Source: Encephalitozoon hellem ATCC 50504 (taxonomy: Eukaryota > Microsporidia > Unikaryonidae). From it: a DNA stretch of 64,000 nucleotides. The notes below the pieces were generated by a model. It saw nothing but the letters and a program-made list of their open reading frames with translations. It was not told the DNA's origin and did not search any database. Location: the NCBI RefSeq assembly GCF_000277815.2, contig NC_018469.1, forward strand, positions 62,001-126,000, read 5' to 3'. Of the stretch, positions 9,460 through 18,901 are shown piece after piece (the stretch's first letter is position 1; each line of letters starts with the position of its first letter). A program made the translations under genes and the position numbers.

Positions 9460-11661
9460 TTAATATTCTTTTGCTGATGTCAATAATCTACATATGTCCT
9501 CAACAGGATCGGCAAATGTCTTTCTCCTGTACACCTCACGGCATAGATCCTCGAAAATCTCTCTTGTATCTTCGTCAACAACCATGCTCAGGATAGAGGT
9601 CCTAAGGTAATCAACAGCCGTCTCCTCATCAATCCCAAGAAGATGGAGGTATTTATGCTTCCTGACAAGAAGCTTCGAGAGGTGCCGAATCTCCTTGTTT
9701 GTTTTCTTTTCCAGCTTGAACACCCACATGTCGTTTACGCGCCGGTCGGTCCTTTCAGACACATTCCCTCCAAACAAATAAAACCATCCATTCATCTCCA
9801 CAAACTGATGCGCAGACCTTGGCAGTGGCCCAATCTCCACCCCGGCCTCCGCCCTGGCCTTCGCAACCACTTTTGACCATCTCCGCCTGATAAGAGAGTA
9901 GGTATATACATCTATGTTTTCGAACTTCCCTTCTCTTTCCTTTCCGTAGCAGAAGAGAACAACAATTTCAGACTGGTAGAGTATGCCCCGCTGGATGATT
10001 TTACCATCTCCATTTATGGGGAACGGCTCGCTTTGGAAAACAGTGTCTGTGTCCAAACTATAAAAGAGTATCTCTCTTATTGGGTTCTTATTTCTCTGCC
10101 CTCCTATAATTACAAGGCTGTTGTTGTAAATGCTTCCTTCAATATAGTCAGGAGGAATAAACACCATACTGTGCCCCAGCCTGGACTTCAGGGAAGGTGT
10201 ATATGGTGGCTGCACCATATCGGACCTTATCATGGTCCATCTACTTGCACCCAAGCTTGAAGACGATGTTGAAACCTCGTATCTTGAGTTGGACTCATCC
10301 ATTATGCTTTCGTACAAGGATCTTGTCCCAAAGGATAGTTCTCCACTGGAGATGGCCCGAAGCGACTGATCCTTTTCTCTGATCGATCTGCTGTAAGTCT
10401 CATGTCTCCCATCTATCCCAATGGCAGCTCCTCCCACCTCATTCGCTTTTCGGTAATCTTTGAGAGAATCTTCTTCGTAGCATGGAGACGCCTCGTCAAG
10501 AGAAAACATATAGAGCCCAGAATAGGTATCCTCCTTTTCAGTCGACCTTCCTCCGAAAACATAAAGCTTGTCTCCAGCAGCAGCCATCTGGTGGTCGTAT
10601 ACGTTGCCCGGGCCACCCTCATCATTCATGTTTATGACCTTCCATTCTCCATCAAAAGCCCAGATGTCAGACTTCCCAGAAAAGACCTTACGAGAGGACA
10701 GAGGAATGTATTTTCCCATCAAGTAAAGCTTTGATCCGCTGGAAACCATTCTGTGGCAACTTCGTTTTCCAGGTGTCCTTCCATCCACCTTGATCTCGTT
10801 CCACACCCCATCCTTGTATCTCCAGAAGTCCTCGAGCTCCTCCACACCATTCCATCCTCCGTAGACATACAGACACCCGTCCATCTCAATCATCTGATGA
10901 CCTCCTCTTTCGCATGGCCACGTCTCAGCTCTTGGAATCTCTGTCCATACAAGTGTGTATGGAGAGCTGTCTATAAATCCCTGGAAAACACATGGGTCCA
11001 ACCTATCTAGCACCTCCTCCACGCCCTCATACCTGTGGTCTTCTAGCAACTTTCTTATGTGCTTTACAACCTCGTCCTCAATTTTGTCAGAGCTTCTTTT
11101 CTCAAGGATCTCATAAACATCTCTGAACCCACTGTCCCTAAGGAATCTCAGGCAGCTTCTCATGGATTTCCCAAACATAATCATCTCGTTGTATCTAATG
11201 AACTTCTCAACATCCATAACACCTCTGAGCTCGACAAACCACAACGAGTAGCTGAAGTTGACTCCCCATGCTGCCAGAGGCTCAATCTTCACATACTGTG
11301 CAATATGGTATGCCTCATCCTTCACAAGGAGATTGAATGTTTCCATTTCAGAATCATTTTTTAGCCCTCCGCACAAGACCTCCTTGTACACCGCTCCATC
11401 CTCTGAAACACTTATTCTCATCTTCTTGACATTGGACACATGCATCTTGTTGTACTTTCCGAACGTGATTGTCACAACAAGGCTTGGAGGAACTTTCAGG
11501 ATGATATACTGGAGATGATCATTGGTCGATGTGGACCACCTTGAGTTGGGGTCCATGGGATCGTTCTTTTTGATGTTATTTGGCACGTACACTGAGGCAT
11601 ATGTAGAGTAGCTATGTATCTCGTAAGGAATTACACTGTACGACCTTCGGTCCTTTAGCAT
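9460..11661 (-). CDS. MKLN1: Muskelin-like CTLH/GID ubiquitin-ligase subunit
   Basis: 733 aa. The domain order matches muskelin: an N-terminal discoidin-like domain (~1-145, with PNSRWSTSTNDHLQYIILKV), a LisH segment (~155-185, RSCLRFLRDSGFRDVYEIL), a CTLH segment (~190-235, HIRKLLEDHRYEGVEEVLDRL), six kelch-type blades (YVYGGW, LYVFGGRS, LVIIGGQ, FYLFGG) and the C-terminal muskelin tail (LLVRKHKYLHL ... AVDYLRT). Muskelin is a substrate-recruiting or oligomerising member of the CTLH E3 complex, and GID8 of the same complex is encoded at 43.2 kb. The start has CCCTGAGAAATG. Confidence 0.85.
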   Translation of the reverse strand: MLKDRRSYSVIPYEIHSYSTYASVYVPNNIKKNDPMDPNSRWSTSTNDHLQYIILKVPPSLVVTITFGKYNKMHVSNVKKMRISVSEDGAVYKEVLCGGLKNDSEMETFNLLVKDEAYHIAQYVKIEPLAAWGVNFSYSLWFVELRGVMDVEKFIRYNEMIMFGKSMRSCLRFLRDSGFRDVYEILEKRSSDKIEDEVVKHIRKLLEDHRYEGVEEVLDRLDPCVFQGFIDSSPYTLVWTEIPRAETWPCERGGHQMIEMDGCLYVYGGWNGVEELEDFWRYKDGVWNEIKVDGRTPGKRSCHRMVSSGSKLYLMGKYIPLSSRKVFSGKSDIWAFDGEWKVINMNDEGGPGNVYDHQMAAAGDKLYVFGGRSTEKEDTYSGLYMFSLDEASPCYEEDSLKDYRKANEVGGAAIGIDGRHETYSRSIREKDQSLRAISSGELSFGTRSLYESIMDESNSRYEVSTSSSSLGASRWTMIRSDMVQPPYTPSLKSRLGHSMVFIPPDYIEGSIYNNSLVIIGGQRNKNPIREILFYSLDTDTVFQSEPFPINGDGKIIQRGILYQSEIVVLFCYGKEREGKFENIDVYTYSLIRRRWSKVVAKARAEAGVEIGPLPRSAHQFVEMNGWFYLFGGNVSERTDRRVNDMWVFKLEKKTNKEIRHLSKLLVRKHKYLHLLGIDEETAVDYLRTSILSMVVDEDTREIFEDLCREVYRRKTFADPVEDICRLLTSAKEY

Positions 11662-11815
11662 TTCTCAGGGGCAACTTTGTCAACATTTTGATGTGCCTTG
11701 ATTTTTGATTCATTTCTCAGGCAATGGAAAGGTGATTTGGAGTTTATGGGGGAGATTACGGAAGTACCAATGAAGTCATGATGAGATTTATATAAACCAG
11801 GGAATTTTTTATCCC

Positions 11816-13345
11816 ATGAAATTGGAGTTAACTGTAGTAGAAGAGGGAGGCCGAGGAGGATCCAACGAGTTTGATAGAGGAAGGGCATCGAAGAGGTTGT
11901 TATGGGCAAGCAATGATTCTGTAAGCCAAAGGGGTTCTGAGGCGAAGAAGGAGAAGGGTAGAGGTGTTCAGCCGAGGAATCTGTGCAAGGGAAATATCAC
12001 ATCTGAAGGTGAGAGACGCGAAGCAGCAGAGAGAGGACCTAGGAGTGTGGATGAAGCAGTAGTGGTGGAGGATGAGGACAGTAAAGTAAAGACGAGTGAG
12101 AAAGTGAAGACACTAAATACCTTCAAGGAGCTCTGCTCCCAAACTTTGGTGGATGCGCTCGGGAAGGAATACATTGTCCCGACGACGATACAGAGGTACT
12201 GCATACCGTCGATGATTGAGGGGCGGAATCTGATTTGTAGGGCACCTACTGGGATGGGAAAGACCATGTGTTTTTTGATCCCGATCATAGAAAGATATCA
12301 GCAAATGAAAAAGCCGCAGGCGTGCATTATTTCGCCGACAAGGGAACTCTGCGAACAAATTCGAGCCGAGGCGTCTAAGCTTGTATCTGGAAGCAGGATC
12401 AAGGTTGTGTCGATTTATGGTAAAAAGCAAGACCTTCCCAGCTATGCGGGAGTGGACATTATAGTTGCAACGCCTGGAAGGCTGATAGATCTATTGCACA
12501 AAGAAAAGGTGGATCTTTCTGGAGTGAGGATGTTCGTCTTGGACGAGGCAGACAAGCTTCTGGACATGGGGTTTGAGATGCCGATAAGGGAGATCCACAA
12601 GTATATTCCAAAGAATACGCAGACATGCCTCTTCAGTGCCACATACTCGCCAAAGTTGACACGGATGATAAACTACTTTCTCCCTGGGGACAAAGTGTCT
12701 ATTGAGGTGCCTTCTGAAACGCTCAAGAACATCAAGCAGGATATTATTGAAGTCCGGAACAAAAAGAGGACGCTGCTGAGCATCCTGCAGAACTCTGACA
12801 TAAACCTTAAGGGGTCTTGGAGGATGGAGGTTCAGCCTGACAAGGTCCTTGTATTTGTTGAGAGAAAAAGTGAATGTGGTGAGGTTGAGAAGGTTCTGAA
12901 GAAAAATGGTATTTTGTGTGTCACGTTGCATGGAGACAAGGAGCAGTCTGACAGAAACGAGGCGCTGAAAGGATTCCGCAACGGTAGGTTTCCTGTGATG
13001 GTTGCGACTTCTGTAGCTGCTAGAGGTATAGACATTAAGGATATAAAGCTTGTGATAAACTACGACATTCCAAAGGACATAAAGGAATACATCCATAGAA
13101 TTGGGCGTACTGGGCGTGAAGGGAAGGCAGGGAAGTCCATTTCGTTCTATGATAGTGGGGTGAGTGCAGACTTCAAGAAGGCATTGATAGAAGTCCTAAG
13201 GGAGTCCAAAAACCCGGTTCCTTCCTTTCTATCTGACGTTGCAGAGGATTTTGATGCCAGGCTCCAAAGGCTAAAGATAAGTGCGGACAAAGAGATGTCA
13301 GATGACGAGGAGGTAGGTCTGTGGGGAGATGTCTCTCTTAGGTAA
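11816..13345 (+). CDS. DEAD-box ATP-dependent RNA helicase
   Basis: 509 aa. A charged, low-complexity N-terminal ~100 residues precedes a full DEAD core: Q motif (PTTIQ, ~122), motif I APTGMGKT (~143-150), Ia PTRELCEQ, Ib TPGRL, II DEAD, III SAT, V ARGID, VI HRIGRTGR. All helicase motifs look intact. The tail ends NPVPSFLSDVAEDFDARL, as in several Ded1/Dbp2-type proteins, but the exact orthologue cannot be decided. The start is ATCCCATG, with AATTTTTT just before. Confidence 0.92.
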   Translation: MKLELTVVEEGGRGGSNEFDRGRASKRLLWASNDSVSQRGSEAKKEKGRGVQPRNLCKGNITSEGERREAAERGPRSVDEAVVVEDEDSKVKTSEKVKTLNTFKELCSQTLVDALGKEYIVPTTIQRYCIPSMIEGRNLICRAPTGMGKTMCFLIPIIERYQQMKKPQACIISPTRELCEQIRAEASKLVSGSRIKVVSIYGKKQDLPSYAGVDIIVATPGRLIDLLHKEKVDLSGVRMFVLDEADKLLDMGFEMPIREIHKYIPKNTQTCLFSATYSPKLTRMINYFLPGDKVSIEVPSETLKNIKQDIIEVRNKKRTLLSILQNSDINLKGSWRMEVQPDKVLVFVERKSECGEVEKVLKKNGILCVTLHGDKEQSDRNEALKGFRNGRFPVMVATSVAARGIDIKDIKLVINYDIPKDIKEYIHRIGRTGREGKAGKSISFYDSGVSADFKKALIEVLRESKNPVPSFLSDVAEDFDARLQRLKISADKEMSDDEEVGLWGDVSLR

Positions 13346-13406
13346 GGGATAATAAATACCAATCTACATTTATGCCTGCGATTTCTTGACCTTATATTTC
13401 TGTTAT

Positions 13407-14264
13407 ATGCTGTGGACGGAGAAGTACAGACCCAAGTCGGCTGACATGTTCGAAGGCCCAGAACACTTAAAGAATATCCTAAGGAGGCAGGGCGGAAGAG
13501 GGCATCCAAATCTTTTGCTGTACGGCCCTCCAGGGACGGGCAAGACGACCTTTGCCCACCTCCTAGCAACCCGAAAGCTAGAGCTCAACGCATCTGACGA
13601 AAGAGGCATATCTGTGATTAGAGAGAAGATCAAGGTGTATGCATCCACGCTGGACAAAGATAAGACCATAATACTTGATGAATGCGAAAACCTCACCTCG
13701 GATGCACAGCATTGCTTAAGAAGAGTTATTGAAGACTCGGTGAACACCCGTTTTATATTTATTACAAACTATCCATCAAAGATTATTGGGCCTCTTAGAA
13801 GCAGGCTTGTTAGCGTGAAGTTCTCACTAATGGAGAACAAGGTTCTTGAGGACATAGGGGCCCAGGAGGGGCTTTCATATGACAAAGAGCTATACCGCAG
13901 GCTTTTTAGGCTTTGTGGAAATGATCTGAGAAAAGCAATCAATGTATTACAGGGCATTTCTCCCCTGAGTAACTTTTGCATCGAGGAGGCTGTTGGAGCT
14001 ATTCCGCAAGGGGTCATCGATGCATTTTGGAACACAAGCAAGCCCGAAGTCATGGAATATGCAAAGGGGTTTCTAAGAGAGGGATACTCTGCGCTACAAC
14101 TGATTCGTCAGTTAGCTGGATCCTGCAAAGGGAGTGATGCCCAGTCTGCCGAGTTTCATCTGGAGCTGTCTCTGCTTGAAGAGAAGTCGATTTCTGGATG
14201 CTCTGACGAGTTGGTTTTATATAACCTTCTTGGAAGAAAGATAGAGATTTTTGGTGCAAGATGA
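13407..14264 (+). CDS. RFC4: Replication factor C small subunit (RFC4/RFC2 type)
   Basis: 285 aa from the ATG at 13407 ([11 protein letters not shown], the canonical RFC start; the open frame begins at a TTG 21 nt earlier). Walker [10 protein letters not shown] (~41-49), [10 protein letters not shown] and the long AAA+ core identify a clamp-loader subunit that helps load PCNA. Human RFC4 is the closest I can recall. Oddities: Walker B reads ILDECE rather than ILDEAD, and the SRC arginine-finger motif is SRL, with the Arg kept. The C-terminal collar is short. Confidence 0.9.
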   Translation: MLWTEKYRPKSADMFEGPEHLKNILRRQGGRGHPNLLLYGPPGTGKTTFAHLLATRKLELNASDERGISVIREKIKVYASTLDKDKTIILDECENLTSDAQHCLRRVIEDSVNTRFIFITNYPSKIIGPLRSRLVSVKFSLMENKVLEDIGAQEGLSYDKELYRRLFRLCGNDLRKAINVLQGISPLSNFCIEEAVGAIPQGVIDAFWNTSKPEVMEYAKGFLREGYSALQLIRQLAGSCKGSDAQSAEFHLELSLLEEKSISGCSDELVLYNLLGRKIEIFGAR

Positions 14265-14287
14265 GGCATATGTTTAATGAATGGAAG

Positions 14288-14725
14288 TCACTTATTTTCT
14301 TTTTTCTTGTTGAGCATCTTCATCAACCTTTCGTAGTATCCCCACTTTGCAAGGCTTTCTCCACTGATATGGCGTTTACAATGGTCGATTTTCTTTTGTA
14401 AATCGTCTCTGATATTTTTTATTTCTTCATCACTGGTTGCACTTGAGATTTCCTCCTCATAGTCCAGAATGCCCATTAAAAACTGTTTGTCGACATCGAA
14501 CTTCTTTACATTACTCAGGTATCTTGCTCTTGTGAGGTCGTTTCTCAGGACATCGTACGCCTTGTTTATTTCTTCTATTGACACGCCCTCCAGAAGAGGT
14601 TGCCCAGGCTTGTCTGGATGGGCCCTCTTGCTAATTTCGAAGTATCTTTCTTTCAGATCGTGCTTGTCCAACGAAAACGAAGGCTTCAGCCCAAAGATGT
14701 CGAAGTATCTTGTTGGGCTTCCCAT
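14288..14725 (-). CDS. JAC1: J-domain co-chaperone JAC1/HscB (mitosomal Fe-S assembly)
   Basis: 145 aa from the ATG at 14725 (CACCCATATATG). The frame is open upstream, but that part is antisense to the MAK21 start. The N-terminal J-domain runs YFDIFGLKPSFSLD, then HPDK with the essential HPD, then a C-terminal helical HscB domain (EEEISSATSDEEI). Jac1 delivers the scaffold Isu1 to mitochondrial Hsp70; in microsporidia this pathway is in the mitosome. No N-terminal presequence is visible before the J-domain. Divergent from MAK21 with 64 bp between starts. Confidence 0.88.
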   Translation of the reverse strand: MGSPTRYFDIFGLKPSFSLDKHDLKERYFEISKRAHPDKPGQPLLEGVSIEEINKAYDVLRNDLTRARYLSNVKKFDVDKQFLMGILDYEEEISSATSDEEIKNIRDDLQKKIDHCKRHISGESLAKWGYYERLMKMLNKKKENK

Positions 14726-14789
14726 ATATGGGTGCTCCCGGGATGAAATGGGCATGAATATTCTTGTGGAAATACCGTTGCCCTTGAAG

Positions 14790-16049
14790 ATGGGGAAGCC
14801 CAAAGGTGGAGGAGAAAAGAAGATAAGTAGAAGCTCTTCTAGAGGAGCGGGCTCCAGTTCCAGAGGAGACGGTAAAAGGAAGATAGTTCTGAAAAGGAAG
14901 CCGTGCCCCATTCAAGGAAGGGCATTTCCCGATGCCACAAAGATAGAGAGAGATCTCTTGATGCATGGGACCATCAAGGATAAGATTGATGTTCTCACGC
15001 TGCTGACGGAGAGGAACCCTTCTGCGGAAAACTACAAGGGGCTCCTTGCATTCTGTGAGAACCAAAGAAACGATATTCATTACTATGCCCTCAAGAACAT
15101 CAAGGATCTTCTCATATCGAAGAAGGAGGTTGGGAATCCATACATCAAGCAGAGGATCATTAAGTCCTTTGGTGTAAGTCTTCGGAACCAGTACATAAAG
15201 AAGAAGGTTATGAGGTTGGTGGAGAAGCTTCTGGAAAAGGGTGTTCTGTTTGTGGATCTGATACACCTGTTTATCAACAAGCTGGGGGACAAGAAAGACA
15301 TGACTGGGCATGTGATTGACAAGCTACACCTCCTCTTTCCTGGAAACGAAGAGACCATCCTCGATGGGGTTGAGGATTTCTATTTCAAGAACGACTTATT
15401 TAGGTCCAGGCATGTTGTGTTGAAGTTCCTATCTAGGTTGGACTGCGAAAACAAAAGAAAGGCCTTTGAATTGTTTAACAATATTCTCAGAGATTTCAAT
15501 GAGAACATCCCCGAGGAGCATAGGAATATCCTGCTAGAAGACTTGATTATTGGACTGGGAAAAAACATGACGGATGAGAAGGTATGCAGAGTAGATGTCA
15601 TAAAGAAAGCCGTGCATACGGAGAAGATGGTGTTCTACGGGAGTAAGGTGCTGTCCAACTGCAAAGAACCAGATATGCTTTCGTTCTTTAAGAATGCAGT
15701 TAGGTCATACAACATGAGAAACTCAAAATACCTGCCCGAGTTTCTCAACATGATTCACGAGGCTGGCTCTGCAGCGGAAGGGGAGAAGTTCCATAAGTTT
15801 CTTCTGGACACATCACTTCTGTATACTCCGGAGTATATAATATCGATACTGATTATATGCTCTGAGGCTAGAAAAGCCGGTGTGAGTGGATTTGACAACA
15901 TCTATAGCCTCAGGATTCTTACTTTGCACCACAATGACGTGGTTAGAAAGCTTGCACTCCAGCTCATTGGCAATGAAACAATCCATCCATTTGACCCGTT
16001 CGATAAGATGAGTCTTTTAAACGCTGAGATGATGTGCGGCGATCTGTGA
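14790..16049 (+). CDS. MAK21: MAK21/NOC1 (CBF/CEBPZ family) 60S biogenesis factor
   Basis: 419 aa from the ATG at 14790, preceded by GCCCTTGAAG. The open frame extends upstream, antisense to JAC1, without support. After a basic Ser/Arg-rich leader (~1-35) comes ERDLLMHGTIKDKIDVLTLL, matching the Noc1/Mak21 signature GT..DKISALTLL, then helical repeats (ALKNIKDLLISKK, SFGVSLRNQYIKKKV). The yeast protein is ~1025 aa; here only the conserved core remains. Acts in the nucleolus and nucleus in pre-60S assembly. Confidence 0.75.
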   Translation: MGKPKGGGEKKISRSSSRGAGSSSRGDGKRKIVLKRKPCPIQGRAFPDATKIERDLLMHGTIKDKIDVLTLLTERNPSAENYKGLLAFCENQRNDIHYYALKNIKDLLISKKEVGNPYIKQRIIKSFGVSLRNQYIKKKVMRLVEKLLEKGVLFVDLIHLFINKLGDKKDMTGHVIDKLHLLFPGNEETILDGVEDFYFKNDLFRSRHVVLKFLSRLDCENKRKAFELFNNILRDFNENIPEEHRNILLEDLIIGLGKNMTDEKVCRVDVIKKAVHTEKMVFYGSKVLSNCKEPDMLSFFKNAVRSYNMRNSKYLPEFLNMIHEAGSAAEGEKFHKFLLDTSLLYTPEYIISILIICSEARKAGVSGFDNIYSLRILTLHHNDVVRKLALQLIGNETIHPFDPFDKMSLLNAEMMCGDL

Positions 16050-16183
16050 TCCTCGTGCTCAAGATGAGATATGAATCTTTCAGATTGATAGATGTTAAAA
16101 AGATAAAGTGTTTTGGATATCCCTTTGTTTTCATGGCCTGATTGGCTCAATACCTCACAAATAGACGAGAGCTCTGGGCCTTG

Positions 16184-16438
16184 ATGATAGAAAGCAACCA
16201 AAAGAAACATGCGAGGGCTAACCGTTGTATTCACCTCAAAGCCCTTGATTGGGTATGTGGGATGTACTACAGATATTCTGTGGAGACGGGAATCTGTGTC
16301 CTGGAGTGGTGGGAAGCTGTTCTTGTGAACATTTACTTCCTGCTATTGCTGTCCTCGTTAACCAGGCAGATAATAAGGATGGGAATTTATTTAATACGAA
16401 TATTACTGAGATACTGGCCCCTTTCAGGTAAATCCTGA
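16184..16438 (+). CDS. Small subunit of serine palmitoyltransferase (ssSPT-like)
   Basis: 84 aa from the ATG at 16184, preceded by GGGCCTTG, nearly the context of LCB1 (GGGCCATTG). The core WVCGMYYRYSVETG followed by VLEWWEAVLVN aligns with animal ssSPT (W-FYYQYLLVTALYMLEPWE-x4-N), and two hydrophobic stretches follow (about residues 35-58 and 62-78). ssSPT binds the LCB1/LCB2 heterodimer in the ER membrane and raises its activity and sets acyl-CoA choice; in yeast Tsc3 plays this role. LCB1 itself is encoded at 30.1 kb. The gene fills an otherwise empty 400-bp interval and ends 11 bp from the convergent HIR1 gene. Confidence 0.65.
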   Translation: MIESNQKKHARANRCIHLKALDWVCGMYYRYSVETGICVLEWWEAVLVNIYFLLLLSSLTRQIIRMGIYLIRILLRYWPLSGKS

Positions 16439-16449
16439 TGTCAATGGAA

Positions 16450-18426
16450 TTAAAGCTTGATTTCTCCTATTTCTTTGAGCATTGAAAACACAAATTGCTG
16501 TAGTGCATAGTTCATATTCATCTTCTCTAGCATTGAGATTGCCATAGGCCTCTCGCCTGCCTTCAGTAGCGTCCTAATGATGTTCCTGAGCTTAAGCTCT
16601 ATAAAGTCCTCCATCTTCTTCATCCTGCAAACAGCTCTTGTGATCCTCCTTAAGGTCTTTGCCAGCCTTCTCCTATCGTTTGCCAGGTGTGATATAAGAA
16701 ACTCGTTTTCAAGATGAAATATAGTCTCATCATGGTCGAGAGATAGGTCTGTGTCTCCAGCCCAAATGCTGTTGTATGTGGGAGTTTTCTGAAGCCAGAC
16801 ACCCGATCTTCTCTCAAGAAAGCACTCTTCATCTGGAAACGAGATCACAACAAAGTACTTTCTATCAAGCCTTAGAGACAGAAGCCCATCGGCCCTTGGA
16901 ATCACTCCTTTGGCATCTACCCTGCGCTTATTGATGGAAAACACTGTGTACGATCCGTCTGCTTGGAGATACGCTAGTCTCCTTCCAAGAACATCCATGG
17001 TTACAACGTCTCCAGCACAGATAAACGGTATGGAAAGAACACCCGTCCTGAGATCGTAGACTTGTATCTTCCCCGTGTACAGACACATGTATCTCCTGTT
17101 CACACATATCATTTCTATGCTCCCGCGTATCCTATAGAGCTCCTTTGGACCTCTTTTGACAGAGACATTAGTCCTATCCTTGCTGAGCTCAACACTGAAG
17201 TCTCCGAAAGACCTGTTGATTTTGCTGTTCCCTGGCATCTTTCCGATCTTCTTACTACAATAGTTGAATATTGCAAGGTACGAGTGCCCAGTAGTGATCT
17301 CAGCACCTTCTGCTCTCGTCTCCTCTGAAGCCGTGTCCGGAGATATCAGGACAGGCTTTATTATCTTCTTAGAACCCTGTACAGGTTCGTCTCTGCCATC
17401 ACTTTCCTCCGCCCTTTCCTTTGCCTTCTCAAACATGTCTCTGTTCTCCACAGAGAAGAAGATATCTCCAGAGGCATCCTCCTCTTCTTCATAGACCTTT
17501 CCAAAGTCCCCATCCTCTACATCTATCTGGATAACCTCTCCTCCGTAAGAGCATATAAACAGCTTTGTTCCACTTTCGTTCCAACACATGTCAAGCACAG
17601 GCAGCTCCGTAAGGTTCTTGATTAGAAGGAACGGCTTAGGCGACAGTGAACACCACAGAGATAGACTCAGGTCCTGAGATGACACTGCTACAATGTAATA
17701 CTTTCTATCCTTCTTATACAGCATTGGGTTGAACACTACCACCTCGCATGGTGCCACATGCCCAATAAGCGAGCACTCATTCCTTAGGTCTTTGCCGAAG
17801 ACCTCAACGGTATTATAGTTTCTGTTGAATGACAGCCCAGAGGCAAAAAACTCTCCATCAGGCGTCCAGCTCATCCTAGAGAAAAAAGACTCGAGAATCA
17901 CTCCCTCAGAAGCACCTATCTTCTTGACTACCTGGAACTCATCATAAAGAACTATCCCGTCATCTCCCTGGGTGCACATGTACCTGAAGCTCCTGTCCAT
18001 ACAAATCCCCTTTATTTGCCCCTCATGAGACTTCATCTTCTTAGCAACGCCAAGCGACTTCAGGTCATAAAGTACAACATATCCATCATACCCAACACTC
18101 ACAAGAAACTTGTCGGTCCAGGCCACATTGCTAACATCGCTTTCATGTTCTGAGGCAGATCCAACAACGTCCCCATCCCTACTATACACAAAAACCATCC
18201 CATCATCTCCCCCAGAGGCAAACAAAGCCCCGCCGATGCTAAACCTTACACACAGCACGGTTCCCTGGTGCTTCTTGATCGTCTTGATATGCTCATGGTC
18301 AGAGCTCCATAGCTTTATCTCTCCGTCAAGGGACGAGGTAACAATGCATCCATCCGACACGTCTATGGAGAAAATGGGCTTTGGCCTCTTCGTCCCGTGA
18401 TTGATTCCTGTCCTTACAACCTTCAT
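16450..18426 (-). CDS. HIR1: HIR1/HIRA histone chaperone
   Basis: 658 aa from the ATG at 18426 (MKVVRTGINHG), chosen because yeast Hir1 also begins MKVV and CCCC lies 9-12 nt upstream; an ATG at 18480 would add 18 residues. The N-terminal half is a seven-blade WD40 propeller (IFSIDVSDGCIVTSSLDGEI, FASGGDDGMVFVY). A charged linker (~330-375) leads to a Hira-like C-terminal domain. HIRA deposits H3-H4 outside S phase and silences histone genes. The next co-oriented gene upstream encodes histone H2A. Confidence 0.82.
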   Translation of the reverse strand: MKVVRTGINHGTKRPKPIFSIDVSDGCIVTSSLDGEIKLWSSDHEHIKTIKKHQGTVLCVRFSIGGALFASGGDDGMVFVYSRDGDVVGSASEHESDVSNVAWTDKFLVSVGYDGYVVLYDLKSLGVAKKMKSHEGQIKGICMDRSFRYMCTQGDDGIVLYDEFQVVKKIGASEGVILESFFSRMSWTPDGEFFASGLSFNRNYNTVEVFGKDLRNECSLIGHVAPCEVVVFNPMLYKKDRKYYIVAVSSQDLSLSLWCSLSPKPFLLIKNLTELPVLDMCWNESGTKLFICSYGGEVIQIDVEDGDFGKVYEEEEDASGDIFFSVENRDMFEKAKERAEESDGRDEPVQGSKKIIKPVLISPDTASEETRAEGAEITTGHSYLAIFNYCSKKIGKMPGNSKINRSFGDFSVELSKDRTNVSVKRGPKELYRIRGSIEMICVNRRYMCLYTGKIQVYDLRTGVLSIPFICAGDVVTMDVLGRRLAYLQADGSYTVFSINKRRVDAKGVIPRADGLLSLRLDRKYFVVISFPDEECFLERRSGVWLQKTPTYNSIWAGDTDLSLDHDETIFHLENEFLISHLANDRRRLAKTLRRITRAVCRMKKMEDFIELKLRNIIRTLLKAGERPMAISMLEKMNMNYALQQFVFSMLKEIGEIKL

Positions 18427-18520
18427 CCTAGTATGGGGACACAGCACCCACTCTAAATACCATCCAGAAAAAGTAAACATGAAGAAACTCGAAAGTTTAA
18501 TACTAAAGCCTAGAAGACAC

Positions 18521-18901
18521 TCAATCTCTCGAAGATCCTTTCTTACTTGACACCGAGAAGTCCCCGGGCGAAATGTATGACTTCATTCCTCCGTTCTTTA
18601 TTAGCCAATCGTGCCCAACAAAGTGAAGCTCAGTATCATTACATATTGCATGGTTTATGTGCTTAGGCATGACCTTCTTCTTGCCGTCGGTGTTTGCAAC
18701 ATTCTTTGCTCCGTCAGTGATTTCACTGATCAAGTACATCACACATGCAGAAACCGCAACAAGCGCATCCTTCGATATCCTCATCCTAGTCTTGTCCTTC
18801 ATGATCTTCTTGATCTGGCTCAACTTTACAATGCTCTTTTGGTGCTCCTCGTCCTTTCCCATGACTCGCGGGTCAGCTTTTCCTCCCTTACCCTGTACCA
18901 T
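18521..18901 (-). CDS. HTA1: Divergent histone H2A
   Basis: 126 aa. Aligned over the histone fold: RISKDALVAVSACVMYLISE for alpha-2, GKKKVMPKHINHAICNDTEL for loop 2/alpha-3 (H2A: [21 protein letters not shown]), then NGGMKSYI for the docking segment. The usual AGLQFPVGR is not recognisable. In the acidic patch, E61, D90 and E92 equivalents are kept, E64 is Asp, E56 is Met and E91 is Thr. No SQ-E/D C-terminal motif. Upstream lie TATATAAAC and CCCTAGGGAATG. Confidence 0.8.
   Translation of the reverse strand: MVQGKGGKADPRVMGKDEEHQKSIVKLSQIKKIMKDKTRMRISKDALVAVSACVMYLISEITDGAKNVANTDGKKKVMPKHINHAICNDTELHFVGHDWLIKNGGMKSYISPGDFSVSSKKGSSRD

Noticed and set aside
12491..13096. 201-residue frame antisense to the DEAD-box helicase
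   Set aside because: Fully covered by intact helicase motifs; no family resemblance.
16249..16431. Alternative 60-residue frame in the 16.1-16.4 kb gap
   Set aside because: Out of frame with the ssSPT-like sequence, which has the start signal and motif match.
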